The notes under the pieces were generated by a model. The model was not told the origin of the DNA. It searched no databases and worked only from the letters and a program-made list of their open reading frames with translations. A stretch of 64,000 nt of DNA from the NCBI GenBank assembly GCA_000827495.1, contig KN817536.1:1-64000 (forward strand), read 5' to 3'. The DNA comes from Hypholoma sublateritium FD-334 SS-4 (Eukaryota > Basidiomycota > Agaricomycetes > Agaricales > Strophariaceae). The position numbers and the translations under genes were made by a program. This document shows, piece after piece, positions 23,402-38,873 of this stretch; position 1 is the first letter of the stretch; every line of letters begins with the position of its first letter.

Positions 23402-23641
23402 ATGAACTCTGCGGAATCATCAACACATACAGGTTCCACCTCAAGTTTGGAATCTGGTACCGCCATCTATACCGAATTTTGGCAAGCACCTCCCCGGTTC
23501 TGGAAACCTCGCGTGCGCGAGTTAGAAGAAGATGAAATGGAAGCAATTATGGTAAGCCCAACTATTTGAACCCTTCTCGCTCCGATACACTTCAGTTAAT
23601 CTCATTTGTTTCAACAGAGCGGCGGTGCTTCTTCGTACTAA
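23402..23641 (+). CDS. 57-residue protein of unknown function
   Basis: Exons join(23402..23551,23618..23641) encode 57 residues. The intron is canonical (gtaagc ... caacag) and in phase 0. The N-terminal ~25 residues are Ser/Thr-rich, followed by a Trp/Pro-rich segment (EFWQAPPRFWKPRVRELEED) and a terminal SGGASSY encoded by a 24-nt last exon. The intron placement, the compact WxxP-type core and its own divergent promoter argue for a real gene. I have an impression that short proteins ending in a similar SGGAS-x-Y motif occur in other mushrooms, but cannot confirm that here. No function is proposed. Confidence 0.6.
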
Positions 23642-23736
23642 CTTATATACCTTGCATCAAGCTCACAATACTGTAACCAATACAACCCTAATCTTTGCAA
23701 ATATATGTACAATGGAATTAGGAAGAACAACGACGC

Positions 23737-24850
23737 CTAATCTTTCTCTGCGTATGCTAGCAAATGCTGCTCGATTTCGGCCTCACCCATGACTCTCCAC
23801 TTTCCTCGCACTTTCTCGTTTTCTTCGCTGTCCGACACGAGACCGATCTCGATTTCACCGGGTTTGTAGTCAGTGGCATGGACTGTTGACATAACTTCTA
23901 TGGCCATCTGATATGGTTCAGGGACCCGCCAAATTCATGATTGTTGAGGAATACTCACTTCAATGACCTCTGCTCTGCTCAGTCCCTTCCCTGCCTTTGT
24001 GGCATCCTCACCGCCTTTGCCATTGTCCAATTTCTTCCATTTCTTTTCGAGGTTGTTCATGGCTTCCTGTTGCTTTTGCCCAGCTGCTGTTGCATGGAAT
24101 CCGACGAAGTAACCTGCCGGATCCAACTTGAAACATTGAGGTCCGAATTCAGGATCAAGTCCAATCAAGATCATCGCTAGCATGATGACGTTAGATGTGA
24201 CTTATCGCAGTTACAAGTCAAAATCGTACATATACCGAGGGGCCTCATGGCTGCGCGTTGGGTATATACTTGGTTGATATTAGCCATGCGCCTGGCAAGG
24301 GCGTCTGGGGTGATTTCGTAGCCATATTTGTATCTGAATTCTGCCGCCTCACTCCGCGCACGGATAACTTGAGCTCTTGCATCGGCTGTAATTGTCGTTG
24401 TTAACGAATGTAGGTCGATAGATGCGTTTATGTATTACCCATCAGGCCAGTCATTACGCAGCCAATTGTAGGGGTTATGCTGAAGAGATGTGTCACGGTC
24501 GACGCGTCGAGAAGTTTATCCTATTAAATTGGAAAGGTGAATGAGGACGTCATCTCATTAAATCGAGGACCGTTCACGTACTGGGACTTTACGCTGTGTG
24601 ATGACCACTGAAGTATCCTTGCCTCGCACGGCAATCGCGGTGTGTCCGGATCCAGAGATAGCCTTGAAGGCATATTCTACACAAACGGTTTAGCAGGGCA
24701 TAACAGTGTAAACATGACCATATCACTCACCAACTTGATATAATCGACCTTCCGGGGAGAAGACCGTGAGGTATCTAGGATAGATGTTAATTGCGTTGAC
24801 TGTTCATAGGTTTAGCACTATAATTACCTGTCGTAGGACGTCCTGGACAT
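23737..24850 (-). CDS. SCL1: 20S proteasome subunit alpha type (alpha1, Scl1/PSMA6-like)
   Basis: Outer-ring subunit of the 20S proteasome. Exons complement(join(23737..23907,23959..24176,24236..24385,24439..24520,24582..24676,24731..24774,24828..24850)) give 260 residues. The alpha-subunit signature [21 protein letters not shown] spans the first three exons. [52 protein letters not shown] and [20 protein letters not shown] match alpha1 rather than other alpha types. The C-terminus (HLLAYAEKD) is slightly acidic. The first coding exon is only 23 nt. It is divergent from the Pol III gene, with about 200 bp between starts. Confidence 0.95.
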
Positions 24851-25046
24851 GTTGGAAATAGGTAGAGAAGGAGAGTGAAGTGAATCCAACTTACGGGACT
24901 CGGACTCGTAACGGTAATGCGACGCGCAAGTGGTTGTCACGCGATCGTCACTGATCACATGCGTCACTAAATTTCGATCGCCATATTGACTCGGTGATAC
25001 AGTTACATATATCTACAGTACTCTTTGCTTCGGCTGGTCCACCATA

Positions 25047-30261
<5,215 letters not shown>

Positions 30262-30540
30262 GACTTGTACCTCTCACATACCATTTAGATATACAGCCAT
30301 TTCATTGTATCATTATTGCATAACTTCCATAATATTAAAGTTCTCTGTTAACAACAGGCTTATAAGGCTCAAGACGCCACGCATCTGGGTATACGAGCAC
30401 CACATAAGATAATTGCATAACCATGGTATTGTATATCTATGAAAATCCAGAGCAGAAGCGTGATACTCCAGAAAATTTACTTATTACAGCATGAAAGACA
30501 ATGACGAAGAAAAAAAACATTGACGAACTAAATCCAATAA
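30262..30540. other. Convergent 3' region between RPC1 and CLASP genes
   Basis: An AT-rich gap of about 280 bp between the ends of two convergent genes. No coding potential is visible; it probably holds both polyadenylation sites. Confidence 0.5.
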
Positions 30541-33500
30541 TTAAATTCCGCACCGCATTGGGGTACTCGTGCGGGTGTCCAAGCGCCTGATTTCCTTCTC
30601 CAGCTTGTCTATGCCGGTGGAACTATGGCTGACCTCAGCTCCACGAGCACCGTGCTTATCGAATAAGTACGTCAAGAGATTTTTCTTTTCGTCCGCAAGT
30701 CCGTCCAGTAGAGTGAATAAATGTGTCTCATCGCGCAACACAAATTGCGCAGCGATGATGGCAGCGGCAGCAGACTCCCTCACGATTAGCGACGACCTGT
30801 CATTTAATGCCTGATTGGGAACGAAAACATTAATTCAATCATCATTTAGTGGAGGAAAGAGAGAGGAGCTCACAGTGATAAAAGTCGCCTTCAGACGTGG
30901 TAATTCTTCTTCTGCGATCTCGGCAGGGAGCCGTAGGATGAATTTACCCAGCGCCATCAATCCGAATGCGTAGCTCGCTGCTTTTATATCAGCACTCTCT
31001 GGAGGCGGGGCCGCTTCTGCCTGGAATAACTTCAAACTGGAGTGTATCGTAGTTAAACCATAAACAGGATCGACTTTTGACGTCAACGCGTCGCGAATCG
31101 CATTCGTTCCTTCAAGAACCTGCCACAAGAGGTTAGTGAGTAAGCAGTATTTACCACGACAATACGTACGTTTATTTTGTTACAATAGCGGACCTGGAGA
31201 ATCATAGAAAATAACTCTCCTTCCTTACCATCAAGGTACGATGTCTGATTTTCCAGGAGTTCCCATGCAACTATCAGGCCGTAAAGGAGTTCCTCTTCAT
31301 CCTGCTGAATTTATGAGAAGGTTGTGATTGGCGAGATAAGCAGTAGACCGTACCCTTGCTGGCTCCAAATACTTCATCAGCGCCTTGAAGAACCTGTCAA
31401 ATGTCTTGTCTTGCTCCCATATATTGGAACCCAGTAGTAGTGTTGACTGGGGTCGTGAGAAACTACCAGGAGTAGGGCTGTTAACAGAGCTGGCCGAAGG
31501 TGATGAAGGTTCAGAGACGGCGTTCCCGATGCAGATCAGTACCAAACGCTTTAAAGCCTCAACATCTGCATCTCCGTTGTCCAGAGAAGATATGAGTTCA
31601 TCCAGTGTTGTCCGCGTGTCAGACGCATCGGATTTGGTGGAAGTGGCTTGGGCGTGCACTACTCATATCTTGTTAGATTTATGCATGGCATTAGCAAACC
31701 ACACTCACGAGCATTCCTCTTCAACCACCAGCCTGTTTGTTGAGTTTCATTTTGAAGAACGTCTAGTAGATTCGAGGATCTACCATTTCGAGCAGGGGCA
31801 GGACTGTCCATAAACATGGCCGCTTGCTTCATGACCTTACTCGCCCGGCTATCTGGTGTCACCGGGACAGGCTGGGGACGCGTTGCCGGGAGAGGCGCGG
31901 GTCTGGTTTTGGGCTTGGGCGTTGCTTGTCCATTGCTAGCAGGAGTCTTCAAGATAGGGGCAGGCAGCATGGGCCTGTAAGGGGTTGCTTCTTCTACTGG
32001 TTCAACAAGTTCTAGCAGTCTTTCCGCAGCACTTTCCGCCTGCTCTGCACGAGCACGGAGGGCGTCTTCAACAATAAACTGCTGGCTATCAGCCATGTCA
32101 GAGATAGAACCCGACGAGAGTGCATTGGATACAGAAGCAGGGGGTCGTGATTCAGACTCAAGCGATAAAGTCTTTCGCGATTGTGGAGTGATTTTTGTTT
32201 GCTGGTGCATTGCGAGATGGCCAGAAAAAGACATGAGGCTGATGGATTGGTCGTCCTCAGAGTCAGTGTCATCCGGGATCGGAACAGCTTGTGCCATGAG
32301 AAGGGAATCGTTCGTCATATTGAACACTTGCGATAGTGACTGTCGCGGGGGTACAGGGACCGCTTCACTTCGGGGAGGGCGACGGGGTGTAGGAGATGCA
32401 TGTGAAGCAGGCGATGGAGGTGATGGAGGGAGGGCCGTGGCCAGAGCCTTGCGTATCGTTGAACTTGTTGCTGAACCAGACAGCGGAGAAGAGAGACGCC
32501 GTATAACGCCTTGATCTGAGAGCGCAGGTGATGTGGATCGTTCCGCCTTACTGGAGCCATTCGAAGGCGTCCGACTATGTCCGGCTATGGATATATTGGT
32601 AGCACTCGTCGAACGCGTTGAGCTGGTAGAAGGGACGCGATGGGAAGAAGGCGACGACGGAGCTGTAGTGGGTCGGAGGGGAGAGGCAGGTCGAACGACT
32701 GTTGAGTTCCTTGGAGATACGCCTGGCGATCCTGCGCGCCGTGGAGCACCTGCATGAGAAGTAGATGTAGCTTGATGACGGAGAGTTGGGGGAGCAGTTG
32801 CAATAGCTTTCGCTTTAGCCCTGCTTGCAGCAATCGCGGCGGCGACACTGGTCTTTTTGCTAACTTGCGGAGTCACAGGTGGCAAAGCGGACTGGGCATT
32901 GGGATTAGGACATGCCCTTTCCACTTGTTTGCGGGCGACAGCCTCCAGCGTTTCAAGGACTGCATTGCCTCGATCTGGCCAAATCTCTTCGAAAACCCAG
33001 AATAGGATGCGTGCCTGTTCCCTTGCAGCTGGATTAGAATCCGCCAATGCACGCTTCAACGCTTTCTCCAAAGTATCGACGTGGTTGGAAGCCTCGATGG
33101 CATTTTTGGCCCGATGACCATGGTGCTCTAGATAGAGCTTGATATGACCAACCACGTACGCGCGGGCCTGTACGATTTTATCTTGGCTCGTGACCCAAAG
33201 CAGAGGGATGATCACTCTTGGTTGAGCGGACGTGTTAGTGATAATGGCGGTAACTGTCGTTTGAGACTGCTGAGCAGTAAGTTTCTTCGTGAATCCTCCC
33301 ATCTTGAGCAAGTTGGTCAATAGAGCATCGACATGAGAGTCCAATTGCGCTCCCAGAGCCACTGCTAGTTCAGAGTAAAGTAAGCAAGTATTGATTGCCA
33401 CTGTGGTGCGCAAACTGGCGAGCTGCAAGATTGTAGTAAATTAAAGCGTTGAACGACGTGCCTCAATAATCTCACCGTTTTTAGAGACCATTGAATAAAG

Positions 33501-35041
33501 CCTTCTTTGAGGGCTAAGAGGAAAGGTTCGGAGTAGCGACTGTGTACGTCGCCCTTCAGCATGCCGCGCACTCGTTGTATAGCCTGCTCTCGTAAGGCCC
33601 AATTATGTTCCGTTTCTTTACCCTTATTATATCGTAAGTAGGAGCATAAACATATATCAGAGATACTGACCTCGAAAGGTTTTGCCATGGCAGCAAATTC
33701 ATTCTCCAAGTCTTTACTTGAGGCAATCTGCGGTCATTAACATTATCAGTTGGATTATTACGTCAAAGAATAGGTGGTTTTTTTACTAACATAGACTGGT
33801 CGGATCTCTGCGTTATCAGATGTAGTGGGTGTTTGAGGGGGAGGCGGCGTCATAGCTGCTCGGCTTGCAGGCCTCGACATGCTTGAGGGTTGGCTGACTG
33901 TTCTGGTCATACCAGGTGTATTTTGACTGGGCACGCGCGGACGTTTGCCTTGAAGAGCAAGGCTAGGTGGCACGTATTCCTTTTTAGAGGCAATCGCGTC
34001 GCCATTCTCCGACCCTTCGTGACTTTGGGGATTGCTGCCCGTTGGGGTAGCGAGCAATTTCGCCAGAACTCCGTCGACAATGGTTTTTCGGACATTCTTT
34101 TTGGTCATTTCTTTCTTGAGATCTGCACGCGCTGCATCGCTGACCCCAGGACCGGTGAACAGTTCCACAACTGAAGTACGTGCACAGTCTCGTACATGAG
34201 GATCCGTGTCTTCCAAACAATCGACAAGCAAGGTGCTATACGGTCTGATAGGGAATAGATGATGGGCGCGTCGGATATACACTAGGGTCAATATGGACTA
34301 TGGGTTCGCGTCAAGATGAATCTCCAGTTCAAGTGTTTAAACACATACCTGTTCCCGCACTTTCCACACCTTGCTCGCAAGACCCGCGTCCTTGATAAAG
34401 CGTTCGAAGACTGCAATCGGCTGTTCTTGCCCTTTCCCGACTCTGGCGGCTATCGTTGCTGTGGCAGCGGAGGCCCTGAAAGCAAACCCGCCGAGTATAA
34501 CTAAGCTTTCGCGTGCTTTAGCTTGAGCCCTCTCTTTGTCTCCTAGCCTATCGATAATGCCTCCTGCGGCCAGGAACGATGACAGCGCTAGCCGAAGCGT
34601 TGGTAGGTCAAAGTTTGCATGAGAGACAGATGAAGTTGATGCCGAAGGTGCATGGGTCGTACTAGACGATTGAGCCGCAGCTGGGTGCGATATGAGTACC
34701 GGAAGGATTACTGGGAGTGCGGACAAAGTCGCGTTTGTAAGATGTAGATTCGACGTCCGTAGCGAGGCTTTTAGGATCCCGATGAGAGTCTCTGCATCTG
34801 GCACCTGGTTCGGTTTGACCTTCAGGATTATGCGCGCGAATCGAGTCAGAGACGCGACGTACCTCGATGCCACCTTGTTCAAATTGAGCCTGGAGCTTCG
34901 TGAGGGCGTCTACTTTCGCATCAACATCTGTCGAAGGCAAGTAATTAGCACCCGCCAAACCGTAGATGGCGGTATAAGTTTCTTACCGTTAGATTTACAC
35001 TGTGTTAGCAGCTTTTCGTATAAAGACGTTCCGGAGTCCAT
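30541..35041 (-). CDS. STU1: CLASP/Stu1-family microtubule-binding protein
   Basis: Plus-end and spindle microtubule regulator. The start at 35041 (MDSGTSLYEKLLTQCKSN) joins across the first intron (ends at 34987) to DVDAKVDALTKLQAQFEQGG. TOG/HEAT helices follow: LRTSNLHLTNATLSALPVIL, LVDCLEDTDPHVRDCARTSV and KKNVRKTIVDGVLAKLLA. The next domain has LRTTVAINTCLLYSELAVAL and ALADSNPAAREQARILFWVF. A Ser/Pro/Thr-rich linker of about 300 residues runs from about 32900 to 31800. The C-terminus, DRSSLIVRESAAAAIIAAQF and DEKKNLLTYLFDKHGAR, is a conserved CLASP feature. The gene ends at 30541. It has about ten introns; I did not fix every boundary. Confidence 0.9.
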
Positions 35042-35510
35042 GACACGGTGTTTGCGTCCCTCACGATTTACAGCTGGCCGAAGAGAGGAGAGCTGGTGAG
35101 AGTAAAAGGAAGAGCTTACTTCATGCTCATATGTTCGCACTTACATTTAGTGCCATCACTTACAAGTGCCATATGTATCACGCGGCGTGAGCCACAATTA
35201 GGCCACTGTAGGCCACTGTTGACTTCCTCCACACATTTATTTAAAATAATTTTGGGCAAAATAATGAAGTTGCTGCCCTCGGTGTGTTGTTTGCATTCGA
35301 CTTGTAAATGAATGTTGAAACCCTTAATTTTACAACATAATAGGCTATTGTTACAATTTATGTAACATGTCCGATCGCTGCTTTATATACAATCAACCCC
35401 ATTGGACCCTTTAAGCCAACTCTAAGTACTATGAATCTAAACGGATGAAATGAACGCAAATGACCGTCATGCATAGTGCAAGCCCCCTGCCACTGGGTCG
35501 ATTACGTGCC
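35042..35510. other. Intergenic region between CLASP promoter and Rdx 3' end
   Basis: This holds the CLASP promoter and leader near 35042 and the Rdx 3' end near 35510. The central part (about 35220-35400) is AT-rich with direct short repeats (taggccactg occurs twice at about 35201-35219). There is no gene. Confidence 0.45.
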
Positions 35511-36095
35511 TCAAGCTTCGGGCTTTGTTTGGGCTTTGTCTGAATGACCGAGAGACTTTCCTGGCTGTATCTTATCGCGGATGCGCTGTTTCTACACGTT
35601 TCCAACAAATACATACTCAGTCCGGGGCATTTAGAAGAGCAGGACATGCGACGTGCCAGGACTTTGAGCTCCGGGAATCCGCCTTCGACCTTCCTATCCC
35701 ACATTAAGACTGGACCCTCCCACCCTGGGACTGAGAGCCAGACGCGGAACCGCCCTGCGGTGTCGTCTGCGTTCAATGGGATGAGGGCGATGGATGTAAT
35801 GATGGGCGGCGGGAAAGTGAGGAAGAGCTCTGTTTGGACCCATGTGGCACGATGCAGCCTGTAACGGTGCGCATCTGCTGAGCCATATTATCGGGCAAGA
35901 TAATGTCATTCCTACCATCGGCACTAGTGCAAGCAGATGAAGTCGCGCTCCACTTTGGGTATTCCAAGTACCACGCACTCTGTCGCAAAATTCGATTTTG
36001 ACTATTGATGAGTTCGAAAGCTCAGGATAGACAAAAGTAGACGGATCCAGCGAGTTGTTGATTTGTGCGTCAGCGTTGTTCTCTTGGGAAGTCAT
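35511..36095 (-). CDS. SelW/Rdx-family thioredoxin-like protein (CXXC form)
   Basis: Small redox protein of the SelW/SelT/SelH/Rdx12 family. Exons complement(join(35511..35591,35657..35858,35916..35923,35979..36095)) give 135 residues. The redox motif reads IEFCDRCRWLHRATW and is assembled from three exons: CDR ends exon 1, an 8-nt micro-exon (tgccgatg) supplies CR and two bases of W, and LHRATW opens exon 3. Downstream are WVQTELFLTFPPPIITSI, AGRFRVWL, WDRKVEGGFPELKVL and the final KQRIRDKIQPGKSLGHS. Both cysteines are TGC codons, so it is not a selenoprotein. The last intron (35592..35656) needs a GC donor (ctg|gcacgt). It is divergent from MIX23, with 126 bp between starts. Confidence 0.87.
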
Positions 36096-36221
36096 GGCTG
36101 TCGTAGATGAGGAGCAAAGAGCGCGGGTTCTGGCTGCTTAATCAGGCTGAAGCGGGCCGAGTGAGATCGCAGAACGCGTCGCCGACGCGTGTGAAACAAG
36201 CTCATCACCACCGCTCTCAAC

Positions 36222-37025
36222 ATGACCTCGGGATCAATCCAACAGCCAGGAGGCAATCCTTCCGTCCAAGGACCCTATCTCCCAACTCAAAATGTCCACG
36301 TATCGTCTTCCACATGCCACGATCTAAGCGTGTTTAAAGGCAAGTCGATCTCAACCGCCTCCAACACTGAAAGTAACCGCCCACCTATTTCTCATTTGCA
36401 TTCACCAGATATCCTTAAAGAATACAGGCGGCTGGATGACACGATAGTTATGCGCCTTAACCGTGCTGGGGCGAACATGAGAGACAAGGACAGGATCCAG
36501 GGACATAGTGGAAATGCGTCGGTACAAGATCAGGCTTGCGAGTCAATATGGCGAGAACTGGTCGGTGAGTCCCTTGCATCTCGTAGGTTCTATGACACTC
36601 ATACATCAACACCAGCCAATTGGAAACGGAGAACACAGCTAGTCGAATTCTGTGTATCTGTGGTTGACCAGTCAATAACAGACAGCCGGAATGCGATGGA
36701 GAGCGAATCCCTGGATCCCGCGAACCAGAGGAAGATTCAGGGCGACATATTCGCCGAGGAAGTGAAGGTATGCTTGAATCCACGAGCTCCACCATTGGAC
36801 CCGCTTAACTTCTCGACACAGCGCAAGCAAGTGCATCGAGAGCTCACTGTAGAGGAGATCGTTCGGAAACGGTCGGCGGATGGTACGTCGTCTGGCGGCA
36901 TCTCTGTGATTGCTAGTTTATATTCTTATCCCTTCTTTTAAGCTTTCCGCTCGCGCTGTCGCTATTTCACGCCGCCAATGAACGACGCAGAGGCCCGGAA
37001 GATGTGGGATGCCGCCCAAAAGTAA
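36222..37025 (+). CDS. MIX23 / caffeine-induced death protein 2 (Cid2, CCDC58 family)
   Basis: Exons join(36222..36339,36409..36564,36616..36767,36822..36882,36943..37025) give 189 residues. After a ~30-residue Pro/Ser-rich leader comes CHDLSVFKDILKEYRRLDDT, then QACESIWRELVANWKRRTQL, VEFCVSVVDQS, ELTVEEIVRKRSADAFRSRC and FTPPMNDAEARKMW. These match the human CCDC58 order, including four cysteines and a 20-residue gap between the second and third. MIX23 is a mitochondrial intermembrane-space protein that assists protein import. The first intron (36340..36408) is GC-AG with a perfect gcaagt donor; it is 69 nt and open in frame, so its retention would add 23 residues. Confidence 0.88.
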
Positions 37026-37328
37026 TAGAGCATCGTCACATTCTACCCTTCATCATACTTAGGTTAGCGAACATAATTCTGGACGGGTAAATGACTGCTT
37101 ACATTTACTCGTTACTCAACCTGTACCAGCCTTGTACCGCGATATTGGCAAGTTAGGGGCCTTTGAGACATTCAAGTGGGAATCAATGACGCAATACAAG
37201 GCATCCCGCACGCGTCTTGACACCCCTTCGCATACAGCTTGCATCTTTAGGCTTACTCATTATTCCTCGTATTTGACTATTCCATCCGACACTCTGCTCA
37301 TCCTAGCCATCGTAGCTTACACCCTAAC
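37026..37328. promoter_or_regulatory. Intergenic region, MIX23 3' end and GILT promoter
   Basis: A gap of about 300 bp. The 60 bases before the GILT ATG are pyrimidine-rich (cattattcctcgtatttgac and onward), as expected for a 5' leader. No gene is visible. Confidence 0.4.
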
Positions 37329-38191
37329 ATGAAGTTCATATCTACCTACAGCGCCGCATTTTTGCCCTCAGCTCTCGCTCTCCATGCTGTCAGACCTTTC
37401 GTTGTCCAGGATGCGGGGTACCCCAAACCAGATGTGAAAGTCCAAGTCCAACTGGGCGTCATGAGCCGCTGTCCCGATGCCCTGATCTGCGAGAACTTGT
37501 TCACTCAAGTGATCGAAAAAGTCGGCGACAAATCGGAGGTCTCGCTCATTTACGTGGCCAAGTGAGTTCACGCGCACGCTATGCTTTGTTGCAATAAGTA
37601 AACGCGCACCGGCGTACGTAGGATCGACGACGACGACCCCGACTTCGGCGTATCATGCATGCACGGCCCCGAGGAGTGCGCAGGGAACGTCCAGCAGCTC
37701 TGCGTGAACAAGTACGCGCCCTTCACCAACTTCTGGGAGTTCGTCAAGTGCCAGAATTATCAAGGGCGGGAGAACATCGGCACGCCGGAGGTGGCGCTCA
37801 AATGCGCGCAGACAGCCGGCATTGATTGGGAGGTAGGAGGTTCCGGTAAATGTGCAGGACTCGATGGGAGCGGGAAGGGCTCGGAAGGAGTGGCCTTGCT
37901 GCGCGCGAGCACTACGCTCGGCCACGAATTGGGAATTCAGTACGTGCACACGAACTCCACTATCTTGATGGAACTCAACGTGATAACAGAAAAAGCTGCA
38001 CGGTCCTCATCAGTGGAAAACCCGTCTGCGTGCACGACGGTACATGGAAGGACTGTGAGGTCAGTGATATCTTGGAACTTTGACAGTTGTGGTCCTGGTG
38101 TTAATGGGTGATTTACCCACAGAACGGACACTCGGTCGGTGATTTCGTGCGCCAAATAGAAAAGGAGTACGACGAGTTGAACGGAAACTGA
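37329..38191 (+). CDS. GILT-like thiol reductase, secreted/vacuolar
   Basis: Gamma-interferon-inducible lysosomal thiol reductase family. Exons join(37329..37561,37622..37939,37990..38059,38123..38191) give 229 residues. The N-terminus is a signal peptide (FLPSALALHAV). The active-site region reads LGVMSRCPDALICENLF, a fungal or plant-like form in which the usual CXXC second cysteine is replaced by Ala and another Cys sits three residues later. Further family cysteines follow: CMHGPEECAGNVQQLCV, FVKCQNYQG, ALKCAQTAGIDW and SCTVLISGKPVCVHDG. There is no membrane anchor. In animals GILT reduces disulfides in lysosomes; the fungal role is unknown and vacuolar or extracellular action is inferred. 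Confidence 0.9.
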
Positions 38192-38278
38192 AAAGGCCGG
38201 GTTGAAGACGTTTCTTGAGTGCAGTGGTGGAGTGTATTGACGAGACATGTACAATGATTCAAGAATAAAGTGTTCCGC

Positions 38279-38698
38279 TTAGCCCCAGGCTAGCTCGTAT
38301 AGGATGACTACTGTATTTATTATGATGAGGGGTACTGCGAAGTCCAATGAGTGTACGGGTTTGCTTTGTATGCAATGGACACGTACTTCTCATGAGCGTC
38401 CGCACAGCACTAATGAGGTCTATTAGCCTGGCCTTGATACCCAACTGTCCCGGGGGGGCACCAGCAGCACCGTATGTAGTAGCATCGTATGGTTGTTGGA
38501 ATCCAGTATTAACGTCTCGTAGTTGGTTTTGGTTTGAGGAAGTTAACCATCCCACTATAAGACAACATGAGCCAACAGGCGTCCAATTGCGAGTTTTTTC
38601 TTACTTTTGGCCAGAAAACGGTCTTCATTGAGGATGGCAATAGCATTTATCATGAGTAAGGAGACATATAAAACAGTTCCGAGGCCGAAGAATGCCAT
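38279..38698 (-). CDS. YOS1: Yos1 / IER3IP1-like ER-Golgi transport protein
   Basis: Small ER-Golgi membrane protein that works with Yip1-Yif1 in COPII vesicle transport. Three exons; the start at 38698 gives MAFFGLGTVLYVSLLMINAI followed by LNEDRFLAK and a GW motif. The central loop (YDATTYGAAGAPPGQLG) leads to IKARLIDLISAVRTLMR and a C-terminal hydrophobic helix, PLIIINTVVILYELAWG. Two membrane helices flank a short lumenal or cytosolic loop, the standard Yos1 layout. Introns are GT-AG. It is divergent from TRS20, with about 175 bp between starts. Confidence 0.93.
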
Positions 38699-38873
38699 TC
38701 TAGAGGGAGAAAGATATAAGATAGAAGAAGGTGAGTGCAACCGCAACGCAAGTGCAACGTAGATATTGGCGCGTGTATAGCGGCGTGACTAGCTCATGAC
38801 ATGTGACGACTATATTCCGTCGCCATGATTTAAGTATATGCACTTTGAACGCGACGTTCCTGTCTCCCATATC

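Noticed and set aside
22965..23405. 146-codon plus-strand open frame upstream of the 57-residue protein
   Set aside because: It is antisense to the first exons of uL22m and in a different frame from the small gene; no motif.
35859..35976. Rdx model with one long intron and a GC donor (CDRVLHRATW)
   Set aside because: The two-intron model with tgccgatg uses only GT-AG sites, standard intron lengths, and restores the CXXC motif.
35511..36095. Selenocysteine in the Rdx protein
   Set aside because: The redox motif is encoded by two TGC codons once the micro-exon is included; no in-frame TGA at the site and fungi of this group lack the Sec machinery as far as is known.
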